A stretch of DNA of 64,000 nt from Dehalococcoidia bacterium (GCA_011170375.1 DUEV01000004.1:222974-286973); one strand, 5' to 3'; shown: positions 52,766 to 62,098, counted from the first letter of the stretch. The notes: generated by a model not told the origin, from the letters alone. Translations and numbers: made by a program.

Positions 52766-54180
52766 TTCTTAGCCCTCTTCGTTCCCTCGTGTCGGCCGTA
52801 CTTAAACCCGTAGGCCTCAGCGTCCGCCACCGAGCCGAAGACAATCAGATTCTCCGGCCTGATCTTTTTCGCCCAATAGCTGCCCGCCCGGTGGTATCTC
52901 TTGGACTCCAATGTTCCTTCATGCCAGTCGGTGCTGGCAACATACTCCGGTTGGAACCCATGCTCGCAGTAGATACAACGCAGTGTCAGCGGGTCACGAC
53001 TGACTATCCTGAACTCCGACTTCAGGTACTTGGTCTCAGTCTCCTTGGTCGACACACAGGCCGGATTAGGACACCTTGCCCCGTAGTCTCGCTGGTAAAC
53101 AGGATATTCTGGACTCACGGCAGGCACATCGTCTTCTGCCGGAATGGGTACTTCCTTAGCGCCGAGCAGAAGGGCAATCAATGCCATCCTTATCGGTACA
53201 CCACGTGCCGCCTGCTTAAAGTACATGCTTCGAGGGTCAGCATCCACGTCATAGGCAAGCTCATCAACACGAGGTAGCGGATGCATGACGAGCGCTCGCT
53301 CAAATCTCTTACCCTTGAGCAACTTCTTGTCCACCACTGGATACTTTCCCTTCAAGCCCTGCTCTTCTTCAGCAGCAACAAAACGCTCCTTCTGGGGTCG
53401 GGTAACGTAGATGGCATCAACACCTTCTTCAAGTCTGATGGCAACATTGACGTCCGGCATCATCGCCAACTGGTGTGGGCTGCTGGGCGTCATGTAGACA
53501 GCGTCCAGAGGAAACGGAACACCATCAGCTGTACGCTCCGGCGCCGTAACATGCTGCACCTGACCACCATACTCTGCAGTCAGCTTACGGATAATGTTAT
53601 CCGGCACCTCAAGACCCGGGCTGGGACAGAAAAGAATATCTGCCCCGAACTTAGCCAGTGCGAATATCAGGGAATGGATGGTCCGCCCGTATTTCAGGTC
53701 ACCCCATAGGGCAATCTTCAGCCCACGGATATCTTTGCGCTCCTTCTTTAGGGTATAGAGGTCACAAAGGGTCTGGGTAGGATGCTGGTGGCCGCCGTCG
53801 CCAGCATTGATGACGGGCACACCGGCATAATCGGCTACGACCCGGGCCGCTCCCTCCCACGGGTGCCGGACAACAATGATATCAGCATAGCTGCCGACCA
53901 CCCTGGCCGTGTCTGCCAGGCTTTCCCCCTTGGCAACCGAGCTTGCCCTGGCATCGGAAACACTGATGACATCACCCCCAAGGCGGTGCATGGCCGCCTC
54001 AAACGACAACCGTGTTCGGGTACTCGGCTCGAAAAACAGGCTTGCCATAACCTTTCCCCGGCAGGTATCAAGCTGCTCTGCCATCGTGTCCGACATCTCA
54101 TCGGCCAAAGAAAAAATGGCCTCTATCTCACCGTAGGACAGGTCGTCCACGGTAACCAAATCTCTATTCGCTAGTGACAT
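52762..54180 (-). CDS. pyrB: Aspartate carbamoyltransferase fused to a PyrI-type zinc domain
   Basis: 472 residues, about 160 more than a plain PyrB. The catalytic part is complete: carbamoyl-phosphate loop FEPSTRTRLSF (50-60), HPWEG, GDGGHQHPTQTL (127-138), HPLPRVDE (300-307). After residue 345 comes a zinc module with C370, C375, C402 and C405 (C-x4-C ... IYC-x-H), the spacing of the regulatory chain's zinc domain. The nucleotide-binding domain of PyrI is missing. Residues 425-465 (KRYHRAGSYWAKKIRPENLI) resemble the Ada-like metal motif without its cysteines. Such a fusion could fix subunit assembly without allostery. Between pyrR and pyrC. Confidence 0.92.
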   Translation of the reverse strand: MSLANRDLVTVDDLSYGEIEAIFSLADEMSDTMAEQLDTCRGKVMASLFFEPSTRTRLSFEAAMHRLGGDVISVSDARASSVAKGESLADTARVVGSYADIIVVRHPWEGAARVVADYAGVPVINAGDGGHQHPTQTLCDLYTLKKERKDIRGLKIALWGDLKYGRTIHSLIFALAKFGADILFCPSPGLEVPDNIIRKLTAEYGGQVQHVTAPERTADGVPFPLDAVYMTPSSPHQLAMMPDVNVAIRLEEGVDAIYVTRPQKERFVAAEEEQGLKGKYPVVDKKLLKGKRFERALVMHPLPRVDELAYDVDADPRSMYFKQAARGVPIRMALIALLLGAKEVPIPAEDDVPAVSPEYPVYQRDYGARCPNPACVSTKETETKYLKSEFRIVSRDPLTLRCIYCEHGFQPEYVASTDWHEGTLESKRYHRAGSYWAKKIRPENLIVFGSVADAEAYGFKYGRHEGTKRAKK

Positions 54181-54215
54181 ATTGCTCCTTTCACAGCCCC
54201 CAAGACCATGTCCAC

Positions 54216-54848
<633 letters not shown>

Positions 54849-55000
54849 TTAAAGGCCACATAATTTTAACACCTCAGGCAGACGATTACAACATCTGCTT
54901 TGGTCAGATTACACAATATAGTCCCGACACTATCTTTACCAACAAAGCCCAAAGCGCTATAATGTACAGGCGCATTGTATATTTCAAGGAGGCGGATAAC

Positions 55001-55996
55001 GTGGTCACTCTGTATATTACCTCTTTGGTAAGGGGCAGTGGTAAGACGGCACTCTGTACTGGTATCGGTCGGCACTTACTTCGGGAAGGCAAGAAGGTAG
55101 GCTTTTTCAAAATAGTCCTCAGGAACCAGGGCACAACTAGTGACAGTATCGATAGTGACGCCGCCTTCATGCAACGCATTCTCTTACTGGAAGAGCCAGT
55201 AGAGCAGGTTTACCCGGTCCTCAGTGATAGTAGCGGTCCACCAAACCGTGTTAAAGAGGCTTTTGACCAAGTCTCCAGGGGCAAAGATGTGATGATTATC
55301 GAGGGTGAAGCAAACCCAGACATAGTCAAAGTCCTCGGGGCCAGGGCGATAATCGTTGACAGTACCACCGAATCACCAGGAGATGCCCTGATAACTGCCG
55401 GCAGGTCTTTTGGAGATTCCTTGCTGGGCATCGTCTTGAACAAGGTACCGGAAGGGATGGCAGAAGTAGTACGCAACCAGGCACCAGCCGCGCTCTCCAG
55501 CGAGGGGATGAATGTACTTGCAGTGATACCCGAGAACCACGCTCTATTCACCCTGACAATAGGCCAGGTCGCCGAGTACGTTCAGGGCGAGTTCCTTAAT
55601 AACTCCGAGAAATCAGAAGAACTGGTAGAAAATCTGATGCTCGGAGCACTGACCCTCGACACCGGCCCGTTATATTACGAACGCAAAGCAAACAAGGCAG
55701 CCATACTCAGGAGTGAACGTTCTGACATGCAACTGGCAGCGTTGCAAACACCAACCAAATGTCTCGTCCTCAGCGGTCGCCAAGCGCTGCTGCCGCAGAT
55801 AATGAATGAGGCGGAAGACAAGGGAGTCCCTATTATCCAGACTGAGGATGATATCGCCACCATCGTATCGAACATCGAAGATGCCCTGGTCAATAACCGG
55901 TTCAACCAGGAAAACAAGCTGCCGATACTTACCGGGCTTATCGAGCAATATTTCGATTTTCCAGCACTGTACAAAGAGGCAGGTCTTACCACCTAA
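55001..55996 (+). CDS. P-loop (dethiobiotin synthetase-like) protein with DRTGG domain
   Basis: 331 residues from a GTG placed eight bases after AAGGAGG; an ATG at 54962 lacks a site. P-loop SLVRGSGKTALCTGIGRHL, an acidic DIVKVLGARAIIVDSTTE segment and DRTGG-type C-terminal domain from about residue 200 (LMLGALTLDTGPLYY). This two-domain layout is like the N-terminal half of long phosphotransacetylases, without the catalytic part. Role unknown; perhaps a nucleotide-sensing regulator. Divergent from pyrR. Confidence 0.8.
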   Translation: MVTLYITSLVRGSGKTALCTGIGRHLLREGKKVGFFKIVLRNQGTTSDSIDSDAAFMQRILLLEEPVEQVYPVLSDSSGPPNRVKEAFDQVSRGKDVMIIEGEANPDIVKVLGARAIIVDSTTESPGDALITAGRSFGDSLLGIVLNKVPEGMAEVVRNQAPAALSSEGMNVLAVIPENHALFTLTIGQVAEYVQGEFLNNSEKSEELVENLMLGALTLDTGPLYYERKANKAAILRSERSDMQLAALQTPTKCLVLSGRQALLPQIMNEAEDKGVPIIQTEDDIATIVSNIEDALVNNRFNQENKLPILTGLIEQYFDFPALYKEAGLTT

Positions 55997-56044
55997 GAAA
56001 AATACCATGGAATTGATAACCAGAGGAGTAGGTAGGAGATTTAT

Positions 56045-56230
56045 ATGCCCGTAGAGTCAGAGCAACCGAAGAGGCACAAGGGTGTTTCTGGAGTAGCGAT
56101 ACCAGCCGGCCTTTTTATTGGGATGGGAATCGGCTTCGCAGTGGACGAACTGGTGGCCGGTCTCTTTATCGGTTTGGGCGTAGGTTTTCTAATTATGCTA
56201 ATTGTGCGAGCTAAACTCGGCGAATGGTAA
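56045..56230 (+). CDS. Small two-helix membrane protein
   Basis: 61 residues: a basic cytoplasmic start (KRHKG) then two Gly-rich hydrophobic stretches (VAIPAGLFIGMGIGFAV and GLFIGLGVGFLIMLIV), glycine-zipper-like, ending RAKLGEW. GTAGGAGAT before ATG. Not recognised. 48 bases after the DRTGG gene, same strand, so perhaps co-transcribed. Confidence 0.7.
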   Translation: MPVESEQPKRHKGVSGVAIPAGLFIGMGIGFAVDELVAGLFIGLGVGFLIMLIVRAKLGEW

Positions 56231-56343
56231 TAATGGCTACTCAATCTCACACCTGATCCAGTGACTGACAAGCTCCATCTCGAATGCTGTCTTGAGTGGT
56301 GGTGATTCCTTTTTGGATTATCAGCGCTTAAAACACTATTGTC

Positions 56344-56835
56344 TTATGTGCCAATCACCGCACCTGGCACTCTTACCATCAGAACAGGTATTCCAGTACC
56401 TCTGAAGACCCTTTCGGCAACACTGCCGCTAACCCACCTGCTGATTCCAGATCGTCCGTGGCTAGCTATGAGAATTAGGTTAGCTTCATTGTTCTCCGCG
56501 AAGGTAATGATTTCTTCGGCAGGATGCCCGAGGAGCACTTCTGTACGTACATTGAGCCCTTTCTTCCGTAACCCATTAGCAGTCCTGTTGAGATACCTTT
56601 CCCCTTGCTTCTGTTTTCTCCCCAACGATACAGGTAGCTTGATTACCGGTTGGAGTGGCGGGACTCCTGCCGTTGGCTGAGTAACGTATTTCGTACCTGA
56701 ACCAACGATACGCTCAGTAACGGTAACCAAGATGAGTTCCTCCGTGCTACAACCTTTCGCAATGCCTTCCGCATGGGGAAGAACACACTCCGCTAACTCT
56801 GAGCCGTCCAATGGTACAACTATTCTCTTATACAT
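56344..56835 (-). CDS. Universal stress protein (UspA family)
   Basis: 163 residues from the ATG at 56835 seven bases after AAAGGAGG; upstream ATGs are too close or too far. MYKRIVVPLDGSELAECVLP start and the ATP motif ASHGRSGISRWVSGSVAERV (G-x2-G-x9-G-S) are complete. A Tyr/Arg/Lys-rich region around residue 85 (GRKQKQGERYL) is unusual. A tiny zinc-ribbon frame ends 24 bases upstream. Confidence 0.93.
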   Translation of the reverse strand: MYKRIVVPLDGSELAECVLPHAEGIAKGCSTEELILVTVTERIVGSGTKYVTQPTAGVPPLQPVIKLPVSLGRKQKQGERYLNRTANGLRKKGLNVRTEVLLGHPAEEIITFAENNEANLILIASHGRSGISRWVSGSVAERVFRGTGIPVLMVRVPGAVIGT

Positions 56836-56858
56836 GCTCATGCCTCCTTTGGACCCTT

Positions 56859-56978
56859 TCATCGATTCTGAAATAAGGGCATCTGCAGGCACACGACCTC
56901 TAGCTTGAGTGGCTGGCCGCATTTTCCACAGAATTCTGCTCCATCACGGCTTTCGTGTCCACACTTTGGGCACTTCAC
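56859..56978 (-). CDS. Tiny zinc-ribbon protein
   Basis: 39 residues from a GTG: VKCPKCGHESRDGAEFCGKC then GQPLKLE. Two C-x2-C knuckles form a complete zinc ribbon. The ribosome site (GAGTGAG) is weak, so it may be translated from the same message as the Usp gene it precedes by 24 bases, or be a remnant of a longer zinc-ribbon gene. Confidence 0.5.
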   Translation of the reverse strand: MKCPKCGHESRDGAEFCGKCGQPLKLEVVCLQMPLFQNR

Positions 56979-57172
56979 GACTCACTCGCAAGCACGGGTT
57001 CGGTGCTCACAGTCTAGAGGCAAACCAAAGTGATGTCAAGGGATATTGACAACACCCTCCCAAAGAACTACAATCAACTCCCCAGTACACCACTAACACC
57101 CCAGCCATACCCGACCTCAATATAGTGTTGGCGACAATAACGACAATAACTAGGAAAAAGGGGCAACATATT

Positions 57173-57310
57173 ATGAAGAAAATATGCCTATACTTACTGG
57201 TCGTGCTTGTGGTTTTGAGTCTGACTATGGCAGGTGTTAGCTGTAAGAAGACCACCGGCACATTAAATGGTGAAAATTGGTGCCTTTCGTATATAGACAA
57301 TTCTCTGTAG
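57173..57310 (+). CDS. Short lipoprotein-like leader peptide
   Basis: 45 residues: MKKICLYLLVVLVVLSLTMA then GVSCKKTTGT and a stop 23 residues later. It looks like a lipoprotein signal with a Cys after GVS, but with almost no mature part. It may be a truncated copy of a neighbouring lipoprotein gene. No strong ribosome site (GGGGCAACATATT) is seen. Confidence 0.45.
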   Translation: MKKICLYLLVVLVVLSLTMAGVSCKKTTGTLNGENWCLSYIDNSL

Positions 57311-57417
57311 TAGGAGTAGATAGCAACAATTACTACGCTTTAGGAGGAGTAGCAGTATGTAAGGAATTGATATGGTTAATATGAGCAAAGAAAAGATTTT
57401 CCATGGGAGGACAAAAA

Positions 57418-58677
57418 GTGAAAACTAGATTTTTATCGGTCTTAATAGTATTCATTTTGGCTCTTAGTATCCTAGGAGTCGGGTGTGATTCTAAACCTTC
57501 TATACCAACAGTAAAGCCCGAAGACGAGGGATTCTCATCTGAACGATTGGTACGTATTAACACTGTCATGCAGGAATACATAGACGAGAACTTGCTACCC
57601 TGTACCGTTACACTGGTCGCTCGCAATGGTAATATAGTCCACCTGGAAGCCCAGGGGTGGAAAGATGTAGATGCTACAATACCTGTGGAAGTGGATGATA
57701 TCTTCCGGATGTTCTCCATGACAAAGCCTATAACCAGTGTAGCTATACTAATACTTTATGAGGAAGGACTCTTACAGCTGGATGACCCCGTCTCCTTGTA
57801 CATTCCCGCATTCCAGAATCAGGTGGTGACGGTTGGTGACGAGACTGTTCCTGCCGAGCGTGAGATAACTATTCGTGACATTCTGACCCACACCTCAGGG
57901 ACCATAGGATTGGGGCCTGGAATGGCTCTCATCCCGGACCTTGACGAGAACATCCCTGTGAGTGAAATCGTGGATAATATCGCTGAACTACCTCTCAGTT
58001 TCCAGCCAGGTACGTCATGGGAGTATGGTTTCGGTCACGAAATCGCTGGTGTAGTGGTAGAGGTCATCTCGGGAATGACTCTGGACGAGTTTTTCGAAGA
58101 GAGAATCTTTGAACCACTGGGGATGGATGATACATCTTTCTATGTTCCTAGCGAAAAAGCCTCCAGGTTGGTTCCTATCTATGTTAGGATACCAGAAGGA
58201 GATGGATGGATATTGCAGCTATTGGGTTCCGCTTTCTATTCCAGCGCCAAAGTGGAGGGACCGAAGACTCAGTTTGGCGGAGGCGGTTGGGGCGGTGGGG
58301 TATGTTCAACCATAGAAGACTATGCGCGCTTTGCGCAGATGTTACTCAACGGTGGCGAGTTAGATGGTGTCCGTATCCTCAGCCGCAAAACAGTTGAACT
58401 GATGTCAACCATCCATACTGAGGATTATCTCATATCCTATGGGCCTGGATGGGGTTTTGGCTATGGGCTAGGCATACTTGATGATATAACCGGTATTCCC
58501 AACGTTGGCTCCGTTGGGCGATTCGGCTGGGGCGGGGCGGCGAGCACATATTGGTTTGCCGACCCCGAAGAAGATTTGCTCGCAATTCTGTTCACCCAGG
58601 TGATGGGCGGTGCTGGACCTACCGGGTTCCAACCCAATCATACCTTCGATACGTTGGTCTACTCAGCTCTGGAATAG
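57418..58677 (+). CDS. Class C beta-lactamase-family serine hydrolase, lipoprotein
   Basis: 419 residues from a GTG eight bases after GGGAGG; an ATG at 57403 overlaps that site. Signal peptide with lipobox SILGVGC, Cys23. Nucleophile S100-x-x-K103 in FRMFSMTKPITS. The second motif reads SWEYGFGHE, that is Tyr-Gly-Phe where most have Tyr-x-Asn. The third (HxG/KTG) position lies in the FGWGG region. Members are esterases, D-Ala peptidases or lactamases; a secreted membrane-anchored peptidase or esterase is inferred. Followed by a terminator. Confidence 0.88.
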   Translation: MKTRFLSVLIVFILALSILGVGCDSKPSIPTVKPEDEGFSSERLVRINTVMQEYIDENLLPCTVTLVARNGNIVHLEAQGWKDVDATIPVEVDDIFRMFSMTKPITSVAILILYEEGLLQLDDPVSLYIPAFQNQVVTVGDETVPAEREITIRDILTHTSGTIGLGPGMALIPDLDENIPVSEIVDNIAELPLSFQPGTSWEYGFGHEIAGVVVEVISGMTLDEFFEERIFEPLGMDDTSFYVPSEKASRLVPIYVRIPEGDGWILQLLGSAFYSSAKVEGPKTQFGGGGWGGGVCSTIEDYARFAQMLLNGGELDGVRILSRKTVELMSTIHTEDYLISYGPGWGFGYGLGILDDITGIPNVGSVGRFGWGGAASTYWFADPEEDLLAILFTQVMGGAGPTGFQPNHTFDTLVYSALE

Positions 58678-58788
58678 ATATGTATTGAAGAATACAGCTC
58701 TGATTAATTACTAAAAAGGAGAAGAAGAGACAAGCAAATATATACTACTTGCATCCTTCAATATTCAATAGCAGGAGGCTAGAGTAGG

Positions 58789-58820
58789 AGGCTAGCAGAT
58801 CTCTAATGGTCTGCTAGCCT
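58789..58820 (+). terminator. Terminator after the serine hydrolase gene
   Basis: Eleven-base stem AGGCTAGCAGA/TCTGCTAGCCT with a ten-base loop, then TCTTCCCCTTTC. It lies 112 bases after the stop codon. Confidence 0.6.
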
Positions 58821-58840
58821 TCTTCCCCTTTCACACTCAT

Positions 58841-58868
58841 TTGTTACAAAATGTATGTTTTGTAACAA
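58841..58868. promoter_or_regulatory. Perfect 11-base palindrome arms (TTGTTACAAAA)
   Basis: TTGTTACAAAA, six-base centre, TTTTGTAACAA. It precedes the poly-glutamate lipoprotein gene and could be an operator or a second hairpin. There is no T run beyond it. Confidence 0.45.
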
Positions 58869-58890
58869 AACAATAGAATACACTCACGCT

Positions 58891-58907
58891 GACATCCCGA
58901 TGTTTGT
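58891..58907 (+). repeat. 17-base direct repeat, left copy
   Basis: GACATCCCGATGTTTGT, identical to 59935-59951. The two copies flank the poly-glutamate lipoprotein gene about 1.04 kb apart. Each contains the inverted core ACATC-CC-GATGT. Confidence 0.75.
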
Positions 58908-58998
58908 CCAGTAATTCCTTCCTCAACACTTTGACTTCCTACATTTGCGGTGGTATTGTTTGTACATTCTATCTGAAATCAATGAATTAAGGAGGTGG

Positions 58999-59823
58999 AT
59001 GATGACACGCAAATTCCTCTGGATATTCGTTACCTGTCTTATAGCATTAACTCTTGTAGCATGGTCTTGTGGTGGGACTACAACTGTGGATGGAGAAGAG
59101 GAAGAAGAAGAAGAGGAAGAAGAAGAGGAAGAAGAAGAGGAGGAGGAAGAAGAAGAGGAAGAAGAAGAAGAGGAGGAGGAGGAAGAGGATAGTTCTGAGC
59201 AACAAACTGACACTTGGAATTACCCAGATTTTAAGGGAGAATTGATCTGTGGCTGTTGTGCAACAAAAGGCAGTGCAGTAGTTTCTGTGGACGACTCAAC
59301 TGCAGATGTTGTAGCAACTCTTTGTATTGCCCCCCTGGGCGAAGATATCGTACTCACACCCACTGCACCTGAATGGCCATTAGGGTTCGCATGGAGTCGC
59401 TCTGTATATTCTAGTGACATGATTGATGATTTTTTACAGTGGAACCTACGTATCAATTTTGTAGGAGCAGATGATGCAGAAATAACCTACAACATTGTGC
59501 TGACATACAGTTATCACATTGAGGCAACTGGATCAAGAGAAGAAAGCGCAAACGCTTATTTAGCACATTTTGTACGCACACATGATGCTTCACCCAGTAG
59601 TTATTTTGAAGTTGTGTATCATTTGGACATATATTGTGATAGCGATACAGATATATTTACCACATCTGAAAAAAGAGAAACCATAACTGAAGAATACGAT
59701 TTAACATTCAGCGATGGCATGAGTTTAGAGATAGGAGCTGTAATGATTGCCTATGCTGAAGAGAATGCCTCTAGTGAAGTTACATACATCTTGGAAGAAA
59801 TAAGGGTAATACCAGCAAACTAG
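58999..59823 (+). CDS. Lipoprotein with a 31-residue poly-glutamate tract
   Basis: 274 residues from ATG 58999 (or 59002) behind AAGGAGGTGG. Signal FLWIFVTCLIALTLVAWSC gives a lipobox Cys; then a short TTTVDG linker and 31 glutamates coded by GAA/GAG at 59095-59187. The mature domain (about 200 residues, SSEQQTDTWN onward) is rich in Thr, Asp and Tyr, with two cysteine pairs (CGCC; later IYCDSD). No family recognised. The acidic tract would be outside the cell between anchor and domain and may bind cations or act as a spacer. Length of the tract is likely variable. Confidence 0.78.
   Translation: MMTRKFLWIFVTCLIALTLVAWSCGGTTTVDGEEEEEEEEEEEEEEEEEEEEEEEEEEEEEEEDSSEQQTDTWNYPDFKGELICGCCATKGSAVVSVDDSTADVVATLCIAPLGEDIVLTPTAPEWPLGFAWSRSVYSSDMIDDFLQWNLRINFVGADDAEITYNIVLTYSYHIEATGSREESANAYLAHFVRTHDASPSSYFEVVYHLDIYCDSDTDIFTTSEKRETITEEYDLTFSDGMSLEIGAVMIAYAEENASSEVTYILEEIRVIPAN
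59095..59187 (+). repeat. GAA/GAG microsatellite (93 bases, coding)
   Basis: Pure purine tract of 31 glutamate codons inside the lipoprotein gene. GAA and GAG are mixed (interrupted), so it is older than a fresh slippage product. On the opposite strand the same tract gives a false serine-rich frame. Confidence 0.9.
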
Positions 59824-59934
59824 TTCGATCCATTCAGTAGTTGTACTTAGATACCTCTAATATAATAATCGCTCCTATTTACAACTTAACTGCGTAGCTA
59901 AACGGAATCAAACAATCGTACGCATGGCTGGACA

Positions 59935-59951
59935 GACATCCCGATGTTTGT
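59935..59951 (+). repeat. 17-base direct repeat, right copy
   Basis: Second identical GACATCCCGATGTTTGT, see 58891-58907. Confidence 0.75.
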
Positions 59952-60072
59952 TCAATGGTAAGCAAAGCTCTTCGTTGCGTGGTAATCCAACAAAATGATG
60001 ACAGTGTAACATTGCCTATGCCTATCCTGTGCAATCCCCTGCATCTCTAACCTAGTGGTTTATTAGGCACTA

Positions 60073-60101
60073 TTAACAAGCTCCCGTGCATTTGTTATAA
60101 T
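60073..60101 (+). promoter_or_regulatory. Sigma-70-type promoter of speDE
   Basis: TTAACA (60073-60078), 17-base spacer, TATAAT (60096-60101). The leader to the TTG start of speD is about 75 bases. Confidence 0.65.
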
Positions 60102-60182
60102 AAAGGGCATTTTGTTGTGCAGGTGTTTGATTTTGCTTAGAGAATCAGGCATTATACAAAATCTTCTAAGGAGGGCAGGTGG

Positions 60183-60554
60183 TTGAATGCATTAGGAAGA
60201 CATTTGCTTATGGAACTGGAAGACTGCGACGAGAACATCCTGAATGACCTGGAGGCTCTCAAAGAGACCCTGCTGACAGCAGCCACTGAGGCCGGGGCCA
60301 CGGTAATGGGCGAATCATTCCACCGCTTCAGTCCCCACGGGATAAGCGGGGTGGTGATTATCGCCGAGTCCCATCTTTTTATCCATACCTGGCCCGAATA
60401 CGGCTATGCCGCCGCCGACATCTTCACCTGCGGCACTTCAGTCCAGCCGGAGAAAGCAGCAGAGTTACTCGTTGAGAAGCTCGGCGCCAAGAGACACTCC
60501 GTGCAGGAGATACGGAGAGGAACGAGGATTGCCGAGCATGCCACATCGGGATAG
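60183..60554 (+). CDS. speD: S-adenosylmethionine decarboxylase proenzyme
   Basis: 123 residues from a TTG a few bases after AAGGAGGGCAG. The self-cleavage site lies in AESHLFIHTWPE (Glu-Ser, Ser becoming the pyruvoyl group); the CGTS motif supplies the second active-site Cys. It makes decarboxylated SAM for spermidine. Class 1B small bacterial form. Six bases from speE. Confidence 0.94.
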   Translation: MNALGRHLLMELEDCDENILNDLEALKETLLTAATEAGATVMGESFHRFSPHGISGVVIIAESHLFIHTWPEYGYAAADIFTCGTSVQPEKAAELLVEKLGAKRHSVQEIRRGTRIAEHATSG

Positions 60555-60559
60555 GAGTC

Positions 60560-61480
60560 ATGGATAGCGACCCTGATAAATGGTTCTGGGATAGAGTAAA
60601 TAAACACCTGGTTCAATTGCACAGCATCGAAGAGGTGCTTTATACAGGCCAGACTAAATTCCAGTCCATTGAAATAATACGCAGTGGCAATTACGGCAGG
60701 TTTCTGGTGCTGGATAGTAAGATTCAGTCCAGTGATGCTGACGAGTTTATTTACCACGAGGCACTCGTCCAGCCGCCGATGATAACTCATGCCGGCCCGG
60801 AGACAGTGTTCATTGCCGGGGGTGGCGAGGGAGCCACCCTGAGGGAAGTATTGTCTCATAACACTGTGAAAAGGGCGGTGATGGTCGATATCGACGAAGA
60901 AGTTATCAACATCTGCCAGCAATACCTGCCGGACTACAGTCGTGGTTCCTTTCAGGACCCACGCGCCGAAGTACTCTACACCGATGCCAGAGAGTATCTG
61001 ACCAACACCGACGAGTCTTTCGACATTATTATCATTGACCTGCCCGAACCTATCGAAGAGGGCCCGGCCTACCTCCTCTATACCCAGGAGTTTTACGAAA
61101 TAGTCAAGAGCAAACTGACACCAAACGGCATTATCTCCGTCCAGTCCGGCTCAGCATCTTGGACGGAGCTGGAGAACCTTTCCGCAGTCAATTACACGCT
61201 GAAGAGCGTTTTCCCCATAGTATGTGTCTACCAGGCAGACATTCCTGCCTTTGGTGGTCCCTGGGGCTTCTGCCAGGCATCATCAGACCTCGACCCTCTG
61301 GTACTATCCCCAACCGAGATTGACGACCGGATTTCAGCCAGAGGTATTAGCCACCTGAAGTTCTATGACGGGCTGACACACCAGGCTATTTTCTCCCTGC
61401 CCAAGCACCTGAGAAACGCACTCTCAAAACCGGACCGTCTGATAACCGACGGTTCCCCCTTATTTATGTACCAGAGCTAG
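60560..61480 (+). CDS. speE: Spermidine synthase
   Basis: 306 residues. Putrescine/dcSAM site: FIAGGGEGATLREVL, VMVDIDEEVINIC, DAREYL and IIIDLPEPIEEGPAYLLYT. The GPxxxLY-type ending is complete. Transfers aminopropyl groups. The last third of the gene and its downstream bases are duplicated about 745 bases further on. Confidence 0.94.
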   Translation: MDSDPDKWFWDRVNKHLVQLHSIEEVLYTGQTKFQSIEIIRSGNYGRFLVLDSKIQSSDADEFIYHEALVQPPMITHAGPETVFIAGGGEGATLREVLSHNTVKRAVMVDIDEEVINICQQYLPDYSRGSFQDPRAEVLYTDAREYLTNTDESFDIIIIDLPEPIEEGPAYLLYTQEFYEIVKSKLTPNGIISVQSGSASWTELENLSAVNYTLKSVFPIVCVYQADIPAFGGPWGFCQASSDLDPLVLSPTEIDDRISARGISHLKFYDGLTHQAIFSLPKHLRNALSKPDRLITDGSPLFMYQS

Positions 61481-61529
61481 TTACTGCTCGTCCTCGTGAA
61501 CCTATTTCACCCAATAGCAGATTGTTGCG
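61355..61529 (+). repeat. speE tail, original copy of a diverged direct repeat
   Basis: The last 126 bases of speE and 49 bases beyond it match 62099-62274 (for example CTGAA-TTCTATGACGG, CTGATAACCGACGGTTCCCC and TTTATGTACCAGAGCTAG) with scattered changes and a one-base indel. Confidence 0.85.
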
Positions 61530-61565
61530 GTATGACTAATTTATATGAAAGGAGGATGAATAATT

Positions 61566-62093
61566 ATGATATACCTCGTCCGTCAGGGTGAAACCGATTG
61601 GAACTTGTTCAGGAGGGCCAACGGTGTAACAGATACTTTTTTGAATATAACAGGAATAGCGCAGGCAAAACTGCAAGCCGATAACTTGAGGAGTGTTAGT
61701 TTTGATGCGTGTTTTTGCAGTCCCCAAACACGGGCACGCCAAACCTGCGAAATTATCTACAAAGGGCCGATTGTGTTTGATGACAGGCTCGTCGAAATAA
61801 ACTGTGGTGAGTTTGAGGGCGCAGACGAAACTGATGCGGAAGTTATGAAACTGGCTTGGCAAGCAATCATGAGTGGCGATAAGGGTACGGAAAGCTATAA
61901 AGATTTTATGACACGGAGCTGCGATTTTTGCGATATGATTATGGAAAAACATAAAGGGGAAAACGTCTTAATCGTTACTCACGCTGGAAACGTACGGGTA
62001 ATAGACTATTATTTCAAAGGCAAGCCCAAGGACTATGATTTAAGAGGAAGAACCGTCATTAAACACGGCGGGTTGCTTACATTTGAAAATTAA
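61566..62093 (+). CDS. Histidine-phosphatase-fold protein lacking the catalytic His
   Basis: 175 residues of the phosphoglycerate mutase-like family. The start motif reads LVRQGETDWN where the family has R-H-G-E; the codon is CAG, one base from CAC/CAT. Other parts are kept: SPQTRARQTCEI, the catalytic-type Glu in EINCGEFEG and the second His in VTHAGNVRV. Without the phospho-accepting His it is likely inactive or a pseudo-enzyme. It lies between the two copies of the speE tail. Start behind GAAAGGAGGATG. Confidence 0.82.
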   Translation: MIYLVRQGETDWNLFRRANGVTDTFLNITGIAQAKLQADNLRSVSFDACFCSPQTRARQTCEIIYKGPIVFDDRLVEINCGEFEGADETDAEVMKLAWQAIMSGDKGTESYKDFMTRSCDFCDMIMEKHKGENVLIVTHAGNVRVIDYYFKGKPKDYDLRGRTVIKHGGLLTFEN

Positions 62094-62098
62094 AAAAT

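Larger units (their letters stand above)
59824..60182. other. Intergenic region before speD
   Basis: No gene seen in 359 bases. It contains the right copy of the 17-base repeat (59935-59951) and the speD promoter (60073-60101). Confidence 0.5.

Noticed and set aside
58923..59213. Serine-rich open frame on the minus strand
   Set aside because: It is the reverse reading of the GAA/GAG tract; no ribosome site or start context.
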